Source: Neolentinus lepideus HHB14362 ss-1
Taxonomy: Eukaryota; Basidiomycota; Agaricomycetes; Gloeophyllales; Gloeophyllaceae
Reading direction: 5' to 3'
NCBI GenBank assembly: GCA_001632425.1
Contig: KV425551.1
Location: forward strand, 1,288,996 to 1,352,995
Length of the DNA stretch: 64,000 nt
The position numbers and the translations under genes are program-made. Below the pieces are notes generated by a model. That model was not told the DNA's origin. It saw only the letters and a list, made by a program, of their open reading frames with translations, and did no database searches. Positions 47,164 through 59,381 of the stretch are shown here, in pieces. The first letter of the stretch is position 1; the number at the start of each line of letters is the position of its first letter.

Positions 47164-48225
47164 GATGGATGGTGAAGTGGCAGTGTGGCGACGAAATACA
47201 CGAATCGTGGCAGAGGGGGACTTGCGCAAAGTTGAGGTGCGTGTGCCACAACTGTGGCGGAAAATCAAGCGGCGACGGAAATTTGCCATTCAACCGAACC
47301 TTGTCGTTTCAGCGCTTTCATCATCCTGCATTAGCTTGTCTGCCAGCGAGGTCAACTCGAGTCTCCGTGTGCGCCTGATGCAGATGAGTCGGCGGGTCTG
47401 AACCTAGAGGTTCGGGCCCGGCGACTTGATCCTTACCACCGGCAATGTCGACGTCGCAGCTCGCCCCACTTTTCTTCGGTCGTCCATCACGTACCTGTAT
47501 CCTGCGTCTCTCTGCTTTGACTGTAACCCTGTTTGCTTTCTATGTCATGTGCGCCCCTTGTTGCTCTTTATGTCTCGTACTGCAATAACTGGAGGTCGGG
47601 AAGCCTCCGGGCATACCACCAGTACAATTCTGTCAATCGGCCGACAAGTGCGCATGGGGTTGGATCCCACTATAAAGGGAGGAGTGTCTCATGGCCTGTG
47701 ACGAGGGTGATATTCGGGTGAACTCGCATTAAGCCTCTCAGGAAATGATATAGCACCACTCCGTACATCTTTTGCTGCGCTCAATCTGCGTTGTTGGCTC
47801 CTCACTTCACATAGCCTTTCCGCTACGGCATCTATACTTAAGGTAAGCGAAAAGACTCCATTCAACACTGTCGAACGCTGATTTCTCCGCCATCCTCTGC
47901 CCGGCGCAGAAGCTCTGCTATTCTTTAGTTCCCTTGTGAGGTTCAGCGCTGACTATTTATCTCTGACTGTTGCGCGAGTGTCACTGTTTCATGAGCTATA
48001 TTGTGTGTTGGAGAGGAATCTGGATTGGACACACGCTGTATTGTATGCTGTTGCTCAGAAACTATTGAAACAGCGACTCTCATGCCGCCTTAGCAAGTTT
48101 TTTACGATACGGATGCCGGTGTGAGATTGGATCCGTAATAACTCCGGCTTGCCTTGTCATCCTTATAGTACTTTGGTGCCGCCGGCTCGCCGCGATCGTC
48201 CTTCCTAACCCTCACCGCACTATCT
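47164..48225. promoter_or_regulatory. Divergent promoter region between two WD40 genes
   Basis: One kilobase separates the TBL1-like (-) and DCAF11-like (+) starts. A TATAAA motif with GGGAGGAG after it lies near 47671. It is 550 bases before the DCAF11-like ATG, so a 5' untranslated exon or intron is possible. No other gene is visible. Confidence 0.4.
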
Positions 48226-50746
48226 ATGCAACACAATTGGGACATCGAAATGGAGGATGAGGAGGGTTACGATGGCCCTGACGCCTATCTCACGGGCGAT
48301 GGAGACGATGACGAGCTTGATATTGAGTTTCAGGAGCAGGCGGCTGCAGAGGCTGCAGAAGGAGCCGCCCTCGACGAAGTTGATGAGTCTACGGTCCAGG
48401 GTGTATTGGGAGGTGAGGCGACGGCGACTAATCTTATCCCACTCATGTTCTGAACTCTTGCTTCGATGTATTAGCCTTGTTCGAATTACAAGGCGGCCGG
48501 TCAGAATCTAATGGCGGTAACGGCAATGTTCAGACCACCAACGTCAGTGGATTTACCATCAGGGACTTAAGTCGCATTCTTGGCGGGCGATATGGCGGTC
48601 TAGGCGCTATTCGCTTGCTCGACGATGAGGACGCTGAAGAATTGGAGTCTGACGAAGACTACATCTCTCATGAATCCGCTAATACGTCATGGTTTCCGGA
48701 AGTCAAGGAGCCTCAGGAAGCAGGCCTGAAGCTGCTAACAAGCGGAGAGTTCGGTCGGATAGGGAACAGATTCAAGTCTTCTCATGGCCAGAAGCATTTC
48801 AACATTTACAGAGCAATCAAAGATAGAGCAACATCACTGCGACCTCCTTCCAGAGAAGAACTTGCTGGTGTACGTTCCTTGTTATATTTATGTATGATGC
48901 TTGCTTGCTTAATTTAACTGTACAGGATCTCATACCTAATTCCAACGGTACCGCTGTTGCGCGCTATAGTAGCAATGCGTATTCGGGACAATTCTCAGAT
49001 GGTAGTCATTCTGTTGCAGATACTGATCCCTTCCTACATCTGATCTACATCATTATTGCAGATTCGTCATTCTACTACACCTGTGTTCAAGGTGCTGAAA
49101 ACAAAATATGATGACATCTCGTATATGGTCACTGACTCCCGTCTAGATTTCACTTTGAACGTCTATGACATGACAGCTCCGCCAAACCGTCCTACACCAA
49201 ACCGAGTACCGAGTACCAGACGAAGACATCACACGGCAGACAGCAATGATGATCATCAAACAACCATGAAGGTCATTAATTCAATACAGGGAAATCCGGG
49301 TAGCTGGACCATCACAGACTCCCACCTCAGCCCGGATAATGAGAGGTAAGCGTATATCAGCGTTCTCTATATTCATAATTCTCATTTCAGATGCGCAGGA
49401 TGATATACGCATCCATCGTAGGTCACACGTAGTGACATGTCACTCATGAGCTAACGGAGATGCAGGGTCCCACCGTGTACATGACGAATGTGCGAGAACC
49501 TGAACCTGAACAGATACCTTTACGGTTCGGGGATCCACCCAGACGTCAGCACATATGGGGTTTCGGCAGTGAACGGTTTGGCATTTGGTCATGTAGATTT
49601 TCGGCGGATGGGACGGAAGTGGTTGCTGGAGGCGATGGGAAGATATTTGGTGAGACAGCCTCATAGCAGTTTTACTTTGGACGGAACGTCTAACAGCTCT
49701 GGTAGTGTATGATCTTAAGGCTAATCGGAGATCGGTCAAGATCGAAGCCCACCAAGATGATGTTAATAGTTGTTGTTGGGCCGACAGTGCTTCGGGGAAT
49801 ATCCTAATTAGTGCTTCCGACGATACATTTATCAAAGTTTGGTATGTGATCTATTTTGTACAGTTCAGTCTGTCTCTATGTTCATGTCTCGCCGTTCCTC
49901 GTAGGGACCGTCGGTCATTGGGCTCGTCATACAAGCCATCTGGTGTATTGGTCGGGCACACAGAGGGTATCACTAGTGTATCACCGAAGGGTGATGGTCG
50001 GTATGTCATTTCCAATGGCAAGGATCAGGCGCTGCGACTGTGGGACCTCCGGAAGATGAGGAGTAACGAGGACTTCGAGAGATATGCCGATAAGAACTAC
50101 GGCATTCCTCAGTATGATTACCGGTGAGTGCATGTCTTGTGTTGCTGTCATGCATACTCACGGGAAATACAGGTACGGGCATTATCCAAAGCCGAGGCGT
50201 CTAGCGCATCCGCATGATTGTAGTGTCATGACTTACCGCGGACACGCTGTGCTGAAGACCCTGATTCGGTGTCATTTCTCGCCTGCTGAGACCACAGGGT
50301 CTCAGTACATCTACTCTGGTTCCGCTGATGGGAGAATACATGTAAGATCTAATTTAATGCAAGGGAGTCAAATGATCTTACATATTGCATAGGTGTGGTC
50401 CTTGGACGGCCGAGTTGTCCAGATTCTTGACCGGGCACACACTCTTCCCATGGCATTCGATCCTTCGGACAAGGAGCTACCAATCTCGGCCAGTGCTTAC
50501 CGGGACCGTACTTGTGTCCGTGATGTTAGCTGGCATTCTAAAGAGCCTGTGATGATGAGTGTTGGCTGGAACGGTGGCCGAGGAAGTATCGTCGCGAGAC
50601 ACGAATGGAAGGGTCTGACTAAGATGGGCAATAACTTGGAGGACTGGTCAGAGAAGCAGAAGTTGGAGAGGGATGAGCGGGCGAGGCGGCGATCCGAACG
50701 CTTCAGTATTCCCGGTGCGTTTGAGACTTCGGATGATGAGGACTAG
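48226..50746 (+). CDS. DCAF11/LEC14B-like WD40 substrate receptor
   Basis: Multi-exon + strand gene, ATG 48226 to stop 50746. An acidic N-terminus (EMEDEEGYDG) leads to a family segment (LSRILGGRYGG, then GEFGRIGNRFKSS). WD40 repeats follow: FGIWSCRFSADGTEVVAGGDG, VKIEAHQDDVNSCCWAD, ILISASDDTFIKVWD, GVLVGHTEGITSV, YVISNGKDQALRLWDLRKM, VMTYRGHAVLKTLIRCHFSP, YIYSGSADGRIHVWSL. WDLRK is the motif that docks on DDB1. DCAF11 acts with CUL4-DDB1 ubiquitin ligases; in animals it limits Nrf2. Plant LEC14B is the same family. The C-terminal tail RRRSERFSIPGAF is basic and acidic by turns. Repeat content and the WDxR motif make the family call firm; the substrate here is unknown. Confidence 0.87.
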
Positions 50747-50991
50747 ATATAATCACCGGGTTGCTTGCTTATACTACCAGGTTGTACATTTTGTATTTGA
50801 CATGTTGTACCAGATGTAGCATAGGAGCCAGTTTGCTTATGCTGTTGCATTAATGCATTAAGTTCGACCCTAACCTTGGCGCTGATTGGCCACAGCTTGG
50901 CAGTGACCAATTCAAGCTGTGCTTCTTTGCCGCTGTGGCTGATGTTCTTAAGCTGTGTCCAAGCGCTCATTGCAACTCTTACCAGCAAACT

Positions 50992-52000
50992 ATGCATCTG
51001 AGGCAGAACTCGCTTGATAGTCACGGCTTCCCTCCTGGATTCTTTGTGATTATATCCCTAGCCACGGGTAGACTGCTAGATGTCACAGCTAGTGCTGTGG
51101 ATGATAGTACTGAGTTAATTCTGTATCCAGAGCAGGAGAAGTCCCTAGTAGACAGTACGTTGCATACCACCTTGGTATAAAGAGTGTCCTTAGACTATCT
51201 GCATCCAGGTCTGCGCAATCCCGTACACGACAATCAGGTCAGATGCACGATGGGCGGTGACGAAGGTGGTGTGCACTGACCTATATCTGTATAGGTATTT
51301 TGTATCGACCCGAGCGGAGCCCTGTCCTCAAGGTCATCCGGACATGCCATTGATGTTGAAGGTATGTTTTGTTCCGTACTCAATTGAGAACTATTCACAT
51401 GAATTTCGACCAAATGTTTCAGATGGCCGTCTGGTCCTGCGCCACAGACGGCCTATAATACACCCCTTCCCCAACGCGTATTCTCACCCTCTCCCTCAAT
51501 TCTCATACTCATCTGAGACAAAAGAGATATCCGTCGCATTCGACATGGATCCTAGCTATCCACCTCCGACTGCTCCCCAGACTCGTGCCAGTGTAACGGA
51601 GGCGTGGCGCCACCAGCGCTACATTCTCAGCTCTATTCCAGAACGGAGACCAAAGACTTTCATAGACGACGCATCTGCATTCCTGACGTCTGCAATAAGC
51701 ACCCCTTTCTCGTTCTTGTCTGGCAGCCGGAATATGCAGTCAAACCCCGAAGAGATCTTCGGTGGCGAACTTGAGCTTCATGATGACGAGATCCTTGAAC
51801 AAGACCGCGGTGAAGAAGGAGAGGTAGACGACTCTCTTGATCCCATAAGGAGGGTGCGCGTTCTCGGAGTGACTGACGAAAGTGATAAAGGGTTGGGGGA
51901 GAAGGCTACGTTGCGTCGTAAATGGGAAGTGATACCTTTGCGAGAGACGCGCAAGAAAGTCGCAATGCCCCGAACGGCCTCCGCAGGCACCAAGGCATAA
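50992..52000 (+). CDS. Ricin-B/MIR-like beta-trefoil protein
   Basis: Several small exons from ATG 50992 to the stop at 52000. A beta-trefoil pattern is visible in GFFVIISLATGRLLDV, ELILYPEQEKSLVDS, LRNPVHDNQVFCIDPSGALSS, RSSGHAIDVEDGRLVLRHRRPI. A long C-terminal half has ordered motifs known from mushroom homologues (FPNAYSHPLPQFSYS, RRPKTFIDDASAFL, GGELELHDDEILEQDRGEE) and ends in a basic tail. Lectin-like trefoils bind sugars or proteins; no signal peptide is seen, so this one is probably cytosolic and may bind proteins or nucleic acid instead. The phase of the exon at 51.2-51.36 kb fits. The gene follows the DCAF11-like gene by 245 bases on the same strand. Confidence 0.72.
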
Positions 52001-52330
52001 GCTGACTTGTTGCCATCTACGAACGTGTAGTATTAGCGATGTATTATGCAATGTTCCCCATCCTTGGTTTCCTGATTTATAATATTGGTCACAGTTCTCC
52101 GAAGGTATATTCCGTCGGTTCCCCATGGTCGGTACGCCTGCCCTCTTCACGAAGCTATTGCCCTATGCGGTCTCTGAAAGTATGCACTGCTGCAGGAACA
52201 CGTCCCGGACAGAAACAATCCCGTCCGTACTGGCTACGTCAGGTGTGTCTTCCTAGATTTGACTCTTAGGTTTTTGCGCCCATTGAGTCTGCATCAAGTC
52301 AGTTGATATTCTCATGTACTAATATAAAGA
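52001..52330. other. Convergent 3' region
   Basis: Shared space after the trefoil gene (+) and the DUF6534 gene (-). The open frame at 52039-52269 has no recognisable content. Confidence 0.45.
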
Positions 52331-53910
52331 TTACGAGGCTAGCATGGAGTTGACATAAACTACATACAAGCAATTGTCAGCGAGTCCAGGCGCAGAAACA
52401 TTACAAGGGCGCACCTTTCGGGTGAATGAAATATACTCCGATGTAAACGAGATTGTTTGACATCGCGTTATACTGCAGGAGATTATCAGTTAGCTGAGTG
52501 TACGGTTGACAATGAGGTTGGAGTGCGGACCGTAATGACATAAGCTAATGCTAGGATACTGCTCGAGGGATGAGTACTTCCCTTAAAGGATCTAAGCGGA
52601 CAACCGACCTTGACAGTACTCCCGTACTTATTGTCCACTGTATCATGGATGATATCAAATCCCTTCAATAGGCCGAATGAATGCAAGTTGAATGTATTTG
52701 ACAAGTGTACTGACCACGAATGTGATGATACATCCGCCCGATATAGAAAGTAGCACATCAGGACGGCGACGATTACGTCTGACACGGCATGGCATGCACC
52801 GAAGACAGTTGGAGCTCACTGAGTAACGACGTTGGGTCGGAAGGGAGTGCACGGGAAAGGTGGGCGATACGTACGCGGAATCTAGTATCTGTTGTGAAGA
52901 CAGGTGTTTCGAGTCTAAGAATAACACGTCAACTTCATGAGACTTCTTCTAACGTAGACTTGGTAGAAGGTCATACCCTTGAACGATTGACACTGCCCGG
53001 CGTGTTAGGAGTACGTTAAGCAGAGCGGGTCATCACTTACCCATTGAAAACGCTGAGTCGTCCAGGTACGGTGGCGCTGATTTCAATACTACGCAGAGCT
53101 TTCAATGAACTGATGCACCAAAACCCAGTATAGACGGGATAACCTAGACGTAATCAGGTTTACTGCATATATTCACTACAAACCGTGGAATGCATACCAG
53201 TAACAGGGCCCAATTTGACTTTGAAACTATTGGGTACGGCAATCCGGAAGGATATAAATTACTACAAGACTCAGCACTTACATCTCCGTAACTTTAGGAC
53301 AAAGTAGCTGTAGAGAAATGAGCACCGTAGCACGCGAGTAATATTAATGATCAAGCTCAGGAAGCGTACCATTCCACTACGACAGCGCAAATCTCGCCCG
53401 GTACCACTTGCACCAGAATACTCCTGTGCATACAGATGAGAGGAATTAATCTCTAGCATAACAAAGGACAGAGTACGCACCAATATGCAGCGCCACAATT
53501 CAGAGGTTTACCGCTACATCTGGAGACGAGATAATACCAGGCACTGTGTGTTGTTAATGCTTGTTGTAAGGTGTCCATCGGCTCTTCCCGTGATGAGACT
53601 CTCGAAAATTGCAAAGCTCGCCGTAATTCTGACCATCCAGACGAGTAAAACCTAATACGACGGAGGAATGCGACTAGTTAGGAGATACCAGGAACGCAAG
53701 AGATGGCCATAACATACTAAAAGCTTGAGATAACCATCATCATCGAAGTCGTTAAGGAAGTAAACAAATGTTTGTGCACATGTTACACCGTACAACCTGT
53801 TAGAGGGACATGCAATTAAAAAATGGACGAATGGCTGGCAGATGAACTTACATGGTACTGACGGCCACTCCATCAAAGAGGGCGCCTAGGGTCGTATCCA
53901 AAATTGTCAT
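52331..53910 (-). CDS. DUF6534-family multi-pass membrane protein, divergent
   Basis: Minus strand from ATG 53910. The first exons read TLGALFDGVAVST and LYGVTCAQTFVYFLNDF, matching the conserved DUF6534 N-terminus, then VLLVWMVRITASFAIFES. The middle (53.5-53.0 kb) gives only short pieces (ILVQVVPGEICAVVVEW; YFVLKLRR) and exon borders there are uncertain. The C-terminal part restores the family pattern: VSDVIVAVLMCYFLYRADVSS, SILALAYVITVRTPTSL, SNNLVYIGVYFI and VYVNSMLAS before the stop at 52331. DUF6534 proteins are seven-helix membrane proteins, many per mushroom genome, of unknown function. The protein ends a few residues earlier than most relatives and the middle is weak, so some decay cannot be excluded. 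No motif shows a ligand or partner. Confidence 0.6.
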
Positions 53911-54955
53911 GATAGGCAAGCTTTCAGACGATATATTATGGAAGGAAACTTTCGGTCCAGCCGGGGAGGATGTCGAACTTTCATGCAGGACAGCCCTTAT
54001 ATAGGGAGCCTATGCGAATCTCATCATCGGACCGCAGGGATCGAGAGTGATTGTATATGGCAGATGATCATGCAAGACCACATTAAGCCTATCATATGCC
54101 AAACATTTCCTCGGTTGGATCCTGGGACGAAAATATTGACCAACGTAGCCAACCGGAGAACCTTGGATGCTATGGTCAGCGTAATGATCTTTGTACTAGA
54201 CATCGGAGGGTTGAGAACTGATATTTCCAAAGACGTGTAGAATACTGCTTGGATTGATATCAGTTGGAGGATCCAATATAATGGTGCATACCTTGCAGAC
54301 GGGGCTCATATCATAAATCAGTGATATCACGCGATGTTCTCATGAACGACATCAGGTCCATGGATGTGACCAGGTACAGTATGTATAGACGATAGGAAAG
54401 GTGTGTCTGGTTCAGGCTCATTTATGTATCTCGACGAATCTTGAGTAAAGACGGATCTTTATGTAAACCCCGACTATGCCAGATCAGGATCTTGGTGCTT
54501 CCTCAGCTCTCCTGCCAGTAGTTCAGTCTAACTGCAACCAGTCCTGAACTCTTTTCCATCGCCGAGTATTGCGTCGTCGAGAGCGATGCCGTTATCTCAA
54601 GCGAGCGCAGGCACGTGCTCAGATACAGGATTAAATTAGGTGGGATGGAAGGCTTATATACTATAGGTGTGGACTTTCGCGAAATTAAAGTAAATTAAAT
54701 AATTAAATCGAAGGGAGGGAAGAAGGAGGGGAAGAGACCGGTCTATCTGCAACAGATACACCTCGGAAAAGCCCCCAAATTAATTAGCAGCAATGGTAAT
54801 CTATTATGCAGTTACCAGTGGCTTTAGATGACCGAAAACTCCCTCAAGAAAGTGGTTTTTCGCTCTTTGGAGCCATAGATTTCTCTCTGTTTCGTGGCGC
54901 TACGCGCCACATTATCAGCCTGTTTGATAAGATCAGGGATCACACACCTGCACTG
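53911..54955. other. Region left of the assembly gap
   Basis: AT-rich, with a purine-rich tract at about 54708-54740 and a hairpin at 54894-54910 just before the gap. A minus-strand open frame at 54024-54230 is not recognisable. Repeated or mobile DNA around the gap is likely but not shown. Confidence 0.4.
54894..54910. repeat. Short palindrome near the gap
   Basis: GTGGCG, a 5-nt loop (CTACG), then CGCCAC: a perfect 6-bp stem. Such hairpins occur near transposon ends, but no element boundary or target duplication is visible. Confidence 0.5.
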
Positions 54956-55175
54956 NNNNNNNNNNNNNNNNNNNNNNNNNNNNNNNNNNNNNNNNNNNNN
55001 NNNNNNNNNNNNNNNNNNNNNNNNNNNNNNNNNNNNNNNNNNNNNNNNNNNNNNNNNNNNNNNNNNNNNNNNNNNNNNNNNNNNNNNNNNNNNNNNNNNN
55101 NNNNNNNNNNNNNNNNNNNNNNNNNNNNNNNNNNNNNNNNNNNNNNNNNNNNNNNNNNNNNNNNNNNNNNNNNNN
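54956..55175. other. Assembly gap (220 N)
   Basis: 220 unknown bases. The true length may differ. Open frames running through it are artefacts. Confidence 0.99.
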
Positions 55176-55466
55176 AATCATACATTTTTCAGCACAATTC
55201 TTGGAATCTTACACTCCAATGGTCCCCAGTACACAATCAAGATCTACCTACCCCAGTCTGAAGGACCCATGCTCAGTAATGACATGCAAAAGCTTGAAAA
55301 TGACCTGTGGCTGACGTGCCACAAGCGTGAGAGTCCTACCCGAATCAAGTATCCGAGCTTCAAAGTCCGAACTATCTATAGGTCCACACCTATAGTATAA
55401 CTGCCGGATGGAATGCCCGACCTTCTTTGCATCCTGCGAGTCGAGTGAGCACCGTTCGACAATAAT
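55176..55466. other. Region between the gap and the agmatinase gene
   Basis: Open frames that enter from the gap (to 55400) have no recognisable content. The last part is the agmatinase promoter. Confidence 0.4.
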
Positions 55467-57132
55467 ATGCGGGCTGTCTTCGCTCTGGTGTTGACTTTCT
55501 CGTCCTTTCTTCTGCATGCTTCAGGCCACCAAGTCCCTCTTGACGACCCCGTAACTCACGTAGAGCACGAGAACCCCTGGACTTCCAAGTATGGGGCGCA
55601 GATCGACCTCCCCTTCACCGGCCCTTTGTCCTTCTCGCATCTCCCATACTCAAGATGTCTGGAAGACGAGTCCGCTGAGTTTGATATTGCGGTGCTGGGA
55701 ATGCCTTTCGACACTGCAGTGACTTACCGTTCTGGCGCGCGCTTTGGACCCTTTGCGATCCGGTCGGGAAGTAGAAGACAGAGGGCGGAGCGTGGATACT
55801 CCCTGGCATGGCGCAATAATCCGTACGAGCAAGGGTCCAAAGTCCTTGATTGCGGTGATGTACACATTCCAGACGTTCGTGGGAGATACTGGTGTGGTAA
55901 ACTCTAGAATGATCAGGTTCCTGTGAGCCCATTCGACAATGCACTGGCAGTTGACCAGATGGAAGTTGCATATACAACCTTGCTTGAGCGACCAATCGCC
56001 AGCCACGATGATTCTCGTATTTGGTCGAGCAAGAGCATCGCCAAGGACAAACAGGAGCATCCTAGAATTATCAGGTAAATTCGAATATGTAGAGCAGGCT
56101 CACACCGAGATGCAACGCTTACTCCAAGTCCACTAGCCTCGGAGGTGATCATACCATCGTCCTCCCGATACTCCGTTCATTGAACAAAGTCTACGGTAAC
56201 ATCTCTGTGATCCACTTCGACGCGCACCTGGATACTTGGGAAGGGTACACAGGCCAGACGCCCACGGAGCAATCTCGTATCACACATGGTACATTCTTTG
56301 CTATTGCAAGAGAAGAAGGGCTCTTGTCGAATTCGAGTATCCACGCCGGTGTGCGGTGCAAATTGACTGTGAGTGTTACCGGACCGCGCTCTCGGTCCCA
56401 TCGGGCACGCCACTAGCGTAGGGTACTTGGCTGACTGACAAGTGAGATATCAGGGACTGGACGATCTCAGTCATGATGAAGCTGTAGGATTCAAGCTCAT
56501 CACTACAGACGATATCGACGACTACGGCACTACCGAGATTATCAGACGCATCAGAGAACGCGTTGGCGACACGCCAGTGTACTTAAGGTGAATAAAAGCG
56601 TGGCTGAATTATTGCATTCCGGACTAATCGCGTTGTATCCAGTTTTGATATCGATGTCATCGGTACGTGGCACTTCATCTTACTTTCACGCGTCTGATAG
56701 TCCCTCAGACCCCGGCTTAGCACCAGCCAGTAAGTTGAGAGCTGCAAACTCCCGATACCACGCATACTGAGTAGCCCTCAGCTGGTACCCCGGAAGCCGG
56801 AGGATGGACCGTCCGCGAAGTCAAGCGCATCATTCGCGGCCTCGCCGGTCTCAATTTCGTGTAAGCACTTACCCTCTCTCGCAACGAAATCGTTTCACAG
56901 GCTCTACTCGATACAGCGGTGCAGATATCGTCGAAGTGTCCCCTGGCTATGATCACGGCAAGTTGCACCAGCTCATGATAATTTAGAGTGCAAACTGACA
57001 TTTAGTTGTGTAGCGGAGGTCACTGGAATCATTGCTGCCGATCTGGTTCACGACTTCCTTTCCATGTTCCTGTCGCAGGCGCCACCAAAAGCGCCGGAAG
57101 ACAGCAGCCCTTTGTCCAGGCAAGAGCTTTAA
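55467..57132 (+). CDS. Secreted agmatinase/arginase-family ureohydrolase
   Basis: ATG 55467 opens a signal peptide (MRAVFALVLTFSSFLLHASG). Family landmarks: FDIAVLGMPFDTAVTYRSGARFGP; CGDVHIPDVPVSPFDNALAV across intron 1; SLGGDHTIVLPILRSL; HFDAHLDTW; THGTFFAIA; SIHAGVR; LSFDIDVIDPGLAPATGTPE; VEVSPGYDHAEVTG. The His and Asp residues of GGDH, DAHxD and DxD bind two Mn ions. Agmatinases hydrolyse agmatine to putrescine and urea; related enzymes use other guanidino compounds, so the exact substrate is uncertain. Mushrooms often have a secreted form like this. Joining AG|C, AG|T, G|AC, A|CT and GT|C borders keeps frame to the stop at 57132. The last intron has a GC donor (G|gcaagt, around 56958) and acceptor at about 57014, which restores HAEVTG. 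Confidence 0.88.
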
Positions 57133-57505
57133 AAGGACTATACTAACTTCAAAAGGGCTGTCCCTAAAAAGAGGGCAAAGAGATCCCACGGATGCACATC
57201 AGTAGCAATCACTATGGGCATTGCACCTGATACCGGTGAAAGTTAGAAGATGATCATCTTCATGTTCGTCAATAAGTACTTCACTCTCGGCCTACGTACG
57301 TCGTAGGAGTCTAGATATGTTGATACAAATGTGAACCCGGGACATTGACCGACCTGCCAAATTCGAAGAATAATCTGAACAGTCCGTTATACCTCCAGGC
57401 AAAACACTACTCGGGCCAAGTGCTGTGGCTATACAATGATAAATCTCGCTCGCAAGAGTCCGTTGATCACAACAATACACCCATCTCACCCCTCATGCCA
57501 TTATG
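57133..57505. other. Convergent 3' region
   Basis: 3' space of agmatinase (+) and the PalI-like gene (-). No gene seen. Confidence 0.5.
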
Positions 57506-59381
57506 CTAGCGCTTTTCGTTCCTCGACGACCCTGACCATCCCCCAGGCGTCCCAGGCGTCTCCTCATACATAGGCGGGCTATCCTCATACTGCGGTGTTA
57601 GCACAGAACTTCTCTGCTGCCGCGGGCCCCTGACGGGGCTCGTGTGTGTTTGCGGGAATGACGAGCCCCCGACGGCCGTGTCAAGCGGTGCTGGAGACGT
57701 CGCCAGGTGCGATGGTGAGGTCGTGCCGGGATACGGCATATATGGATCAGCGTGTTCCCTGATGGGTGCAGGCTCATCGAAGGCGGGGATGACATTGTCG
57801 CCGTAGCCACCGCCGCCGACAGTGTACCCCCGTTCTGGTGCTGTTGTGTGAACTGGGGAATTGGAATGGTAGGGGGAGGCGGATGAGCCAGAGGGCATGA
57901 GCATCGCGGTGTTGTTGTACGTCTCGGGGTTGAAGCTGTGGTCTATTGCTTGGGTGGGTGCGGCGAAACCACTCGGATTGCTGTATGGGTCGTAGTAGGA
58001 TTGGTCTTGTTGGTGCGAAGTAGCCGAGTGGTCTAAATGGATTATTTAATTGGTGCATGGAAGAGAGTCATTAATGAATATCCTCACATGTTGTTCCGCC
58101 AGCGGTGTGCCCGTAAGTTTGACCACTTGGGTATTGCTGGTGGGAGTATTGGTTGCCTGGTGTTAAATATGACTGCTGAGGTGCAGTTACGGGGACGGGT
58201 GGCGCTACAGGTGGCACAACCTGAGGTGATGAGTTGTAGGTATATGTGGAAGGAGCATATCCCGATGTCGCCTGAGTATGCACGCTTTCTTGTCGGCGTC
58301 GGGGTGGGTATGAATTATTCGATTGAGACCTCGTCGGTGAGTAGTAGTCGTCCACAGCGCGAGTACCCGCAGGGGCCTGGACATATCCACCTGCATAGTC
58401 CGTCGTAGGCTGTCTACGCCCTGCACCTGATCTTCCAGCTTCTACAACATGGTCACGGTAAGGATGCTCGAGGACCTCTTCATCTACATAGACAGAATCA
58501 CCTTCCACCATTGCACTGAGGGGCTGGTACTCCTGGAACGCAGGGAGGCCTCCCTCGCTCCGCGCCTGCCTTGCCTTCCGATCCGCCTCTGCCTTGACCG
58601 CGTCCAGCCGTCTCTGCTCCGCATAGCCGGTCCCGTCAGACCCTCCAGGAATCGCAGGGGGGTTCCACCTATCCTCCTCCTTTCGGTCTCCTGGACTCCG
58701 TGGACGCCGCCTGATGCAGCATCGTCCAAAGCCGAAGAAGCAGCCACTGAAGAACAGGAGGATCCATGCCGCCAGCGTGAGCCAGATGCCATTGCCCATG
58801 CTTGCGGAGCCTCCACTGACAGAGTTCATGCGGCTGCGAGCAATGAAAAAGAGCGCAAGGTCGAAGATGAAGGCGAGCAGGGCGACGGTGGCGGCGAATC
58901 CGGAGACACAGGAGCTGAAGCAGGTCATGGACATCTCGCGGACGTGCGCGAGCAAGCCGAAGAAAGCTGAGATGGCAGCCAAGACGAGGGCGACGATGTG
59001 CAGGACGAGGGCGTATGTTAGCCATTTGACGGCGACTTGAGGAATTTGGATTGGGAGATCGTTTCCAACTAACGCGTTCACATCTAGCACGAGAGATTAT
59101 TCAATCAGGAGCTGCCCAGAAGCGAACCTTTTGGGAAATCAAATGAACACACTGAGTTCATAACCAACCGAAGGCTTTGAGCAGGTTGTGCCGTTCGACA
59201 GTTCCAGGCAGTAACCCAGCGTGCCAAAAGTTATGGATCCATTGACGTTCTCCACCGATAAATTCGCTTTGAGGAAGTATACAGACTTGAACCAGGGAAC
59301 CGAGAATGAAACTACCGCAAGAAGAATTGTTGCCGTGAGGGTGACTACGAAGCCAGGGGTTGCAGGACGGAGGATGCCCAT
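57506..59381 (-). CDS. palI: PalI/Rim9-family membrane protein (SUR7/PalI type)
   Basis: Minus strand, with ATG 59381 and stop at 57506, about three exons. Four hydrophobic helices: VVTLTATILLAVVSFSVPWF near residue 10; WLTYALVLHIVALVLAAISAF; FAATVALLAFIFDLALFF; and IWLTLAAWILLFFSGCFFGFG followed by CCIRRRPRSPG. The first extracellular loop holds the paired cysteines (GYCLELSNGTTC). A long cytosolic tail is Pro/Ser/Tyr-rich with PxxY-like and PYR motifs (EYQPLSAMVEGD, PMYEETPG). PalI in Aspergillus and Rim9 in yeast are four-helix plasma-membrane partners of the pH sensor PalH/Rim21 in the ambient-pH pathway, which signals through ESCRT proteins. That links in principle to the ESCRT regulator VTA1 at 7.5 kb. 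Basidiomycete members are widespread but their pH role is less certain. Confidence 0.85.

Noticed and set aside
47163..47289. Earlier start for the TBL1-like gene at 47289
   Set aside because: The added 42 residues are Arg-rich and unlike the family N-terminus. The start before the LisH motif at 47163 is more usual.
54806..55400. Open frames spanning the N run
   Set aside because: They exist only because N was translated as unknown residues; neither flank has recognisable coding content.
58015..58050. tRNA-like D-arm (TAGCCGAGTGGTCTAA)
   Set aside because: No matching B box, anticodon arm or acceptor stem. It lies at an exon/intron border of the PalI-like gene and reads as coding on the minus strand.
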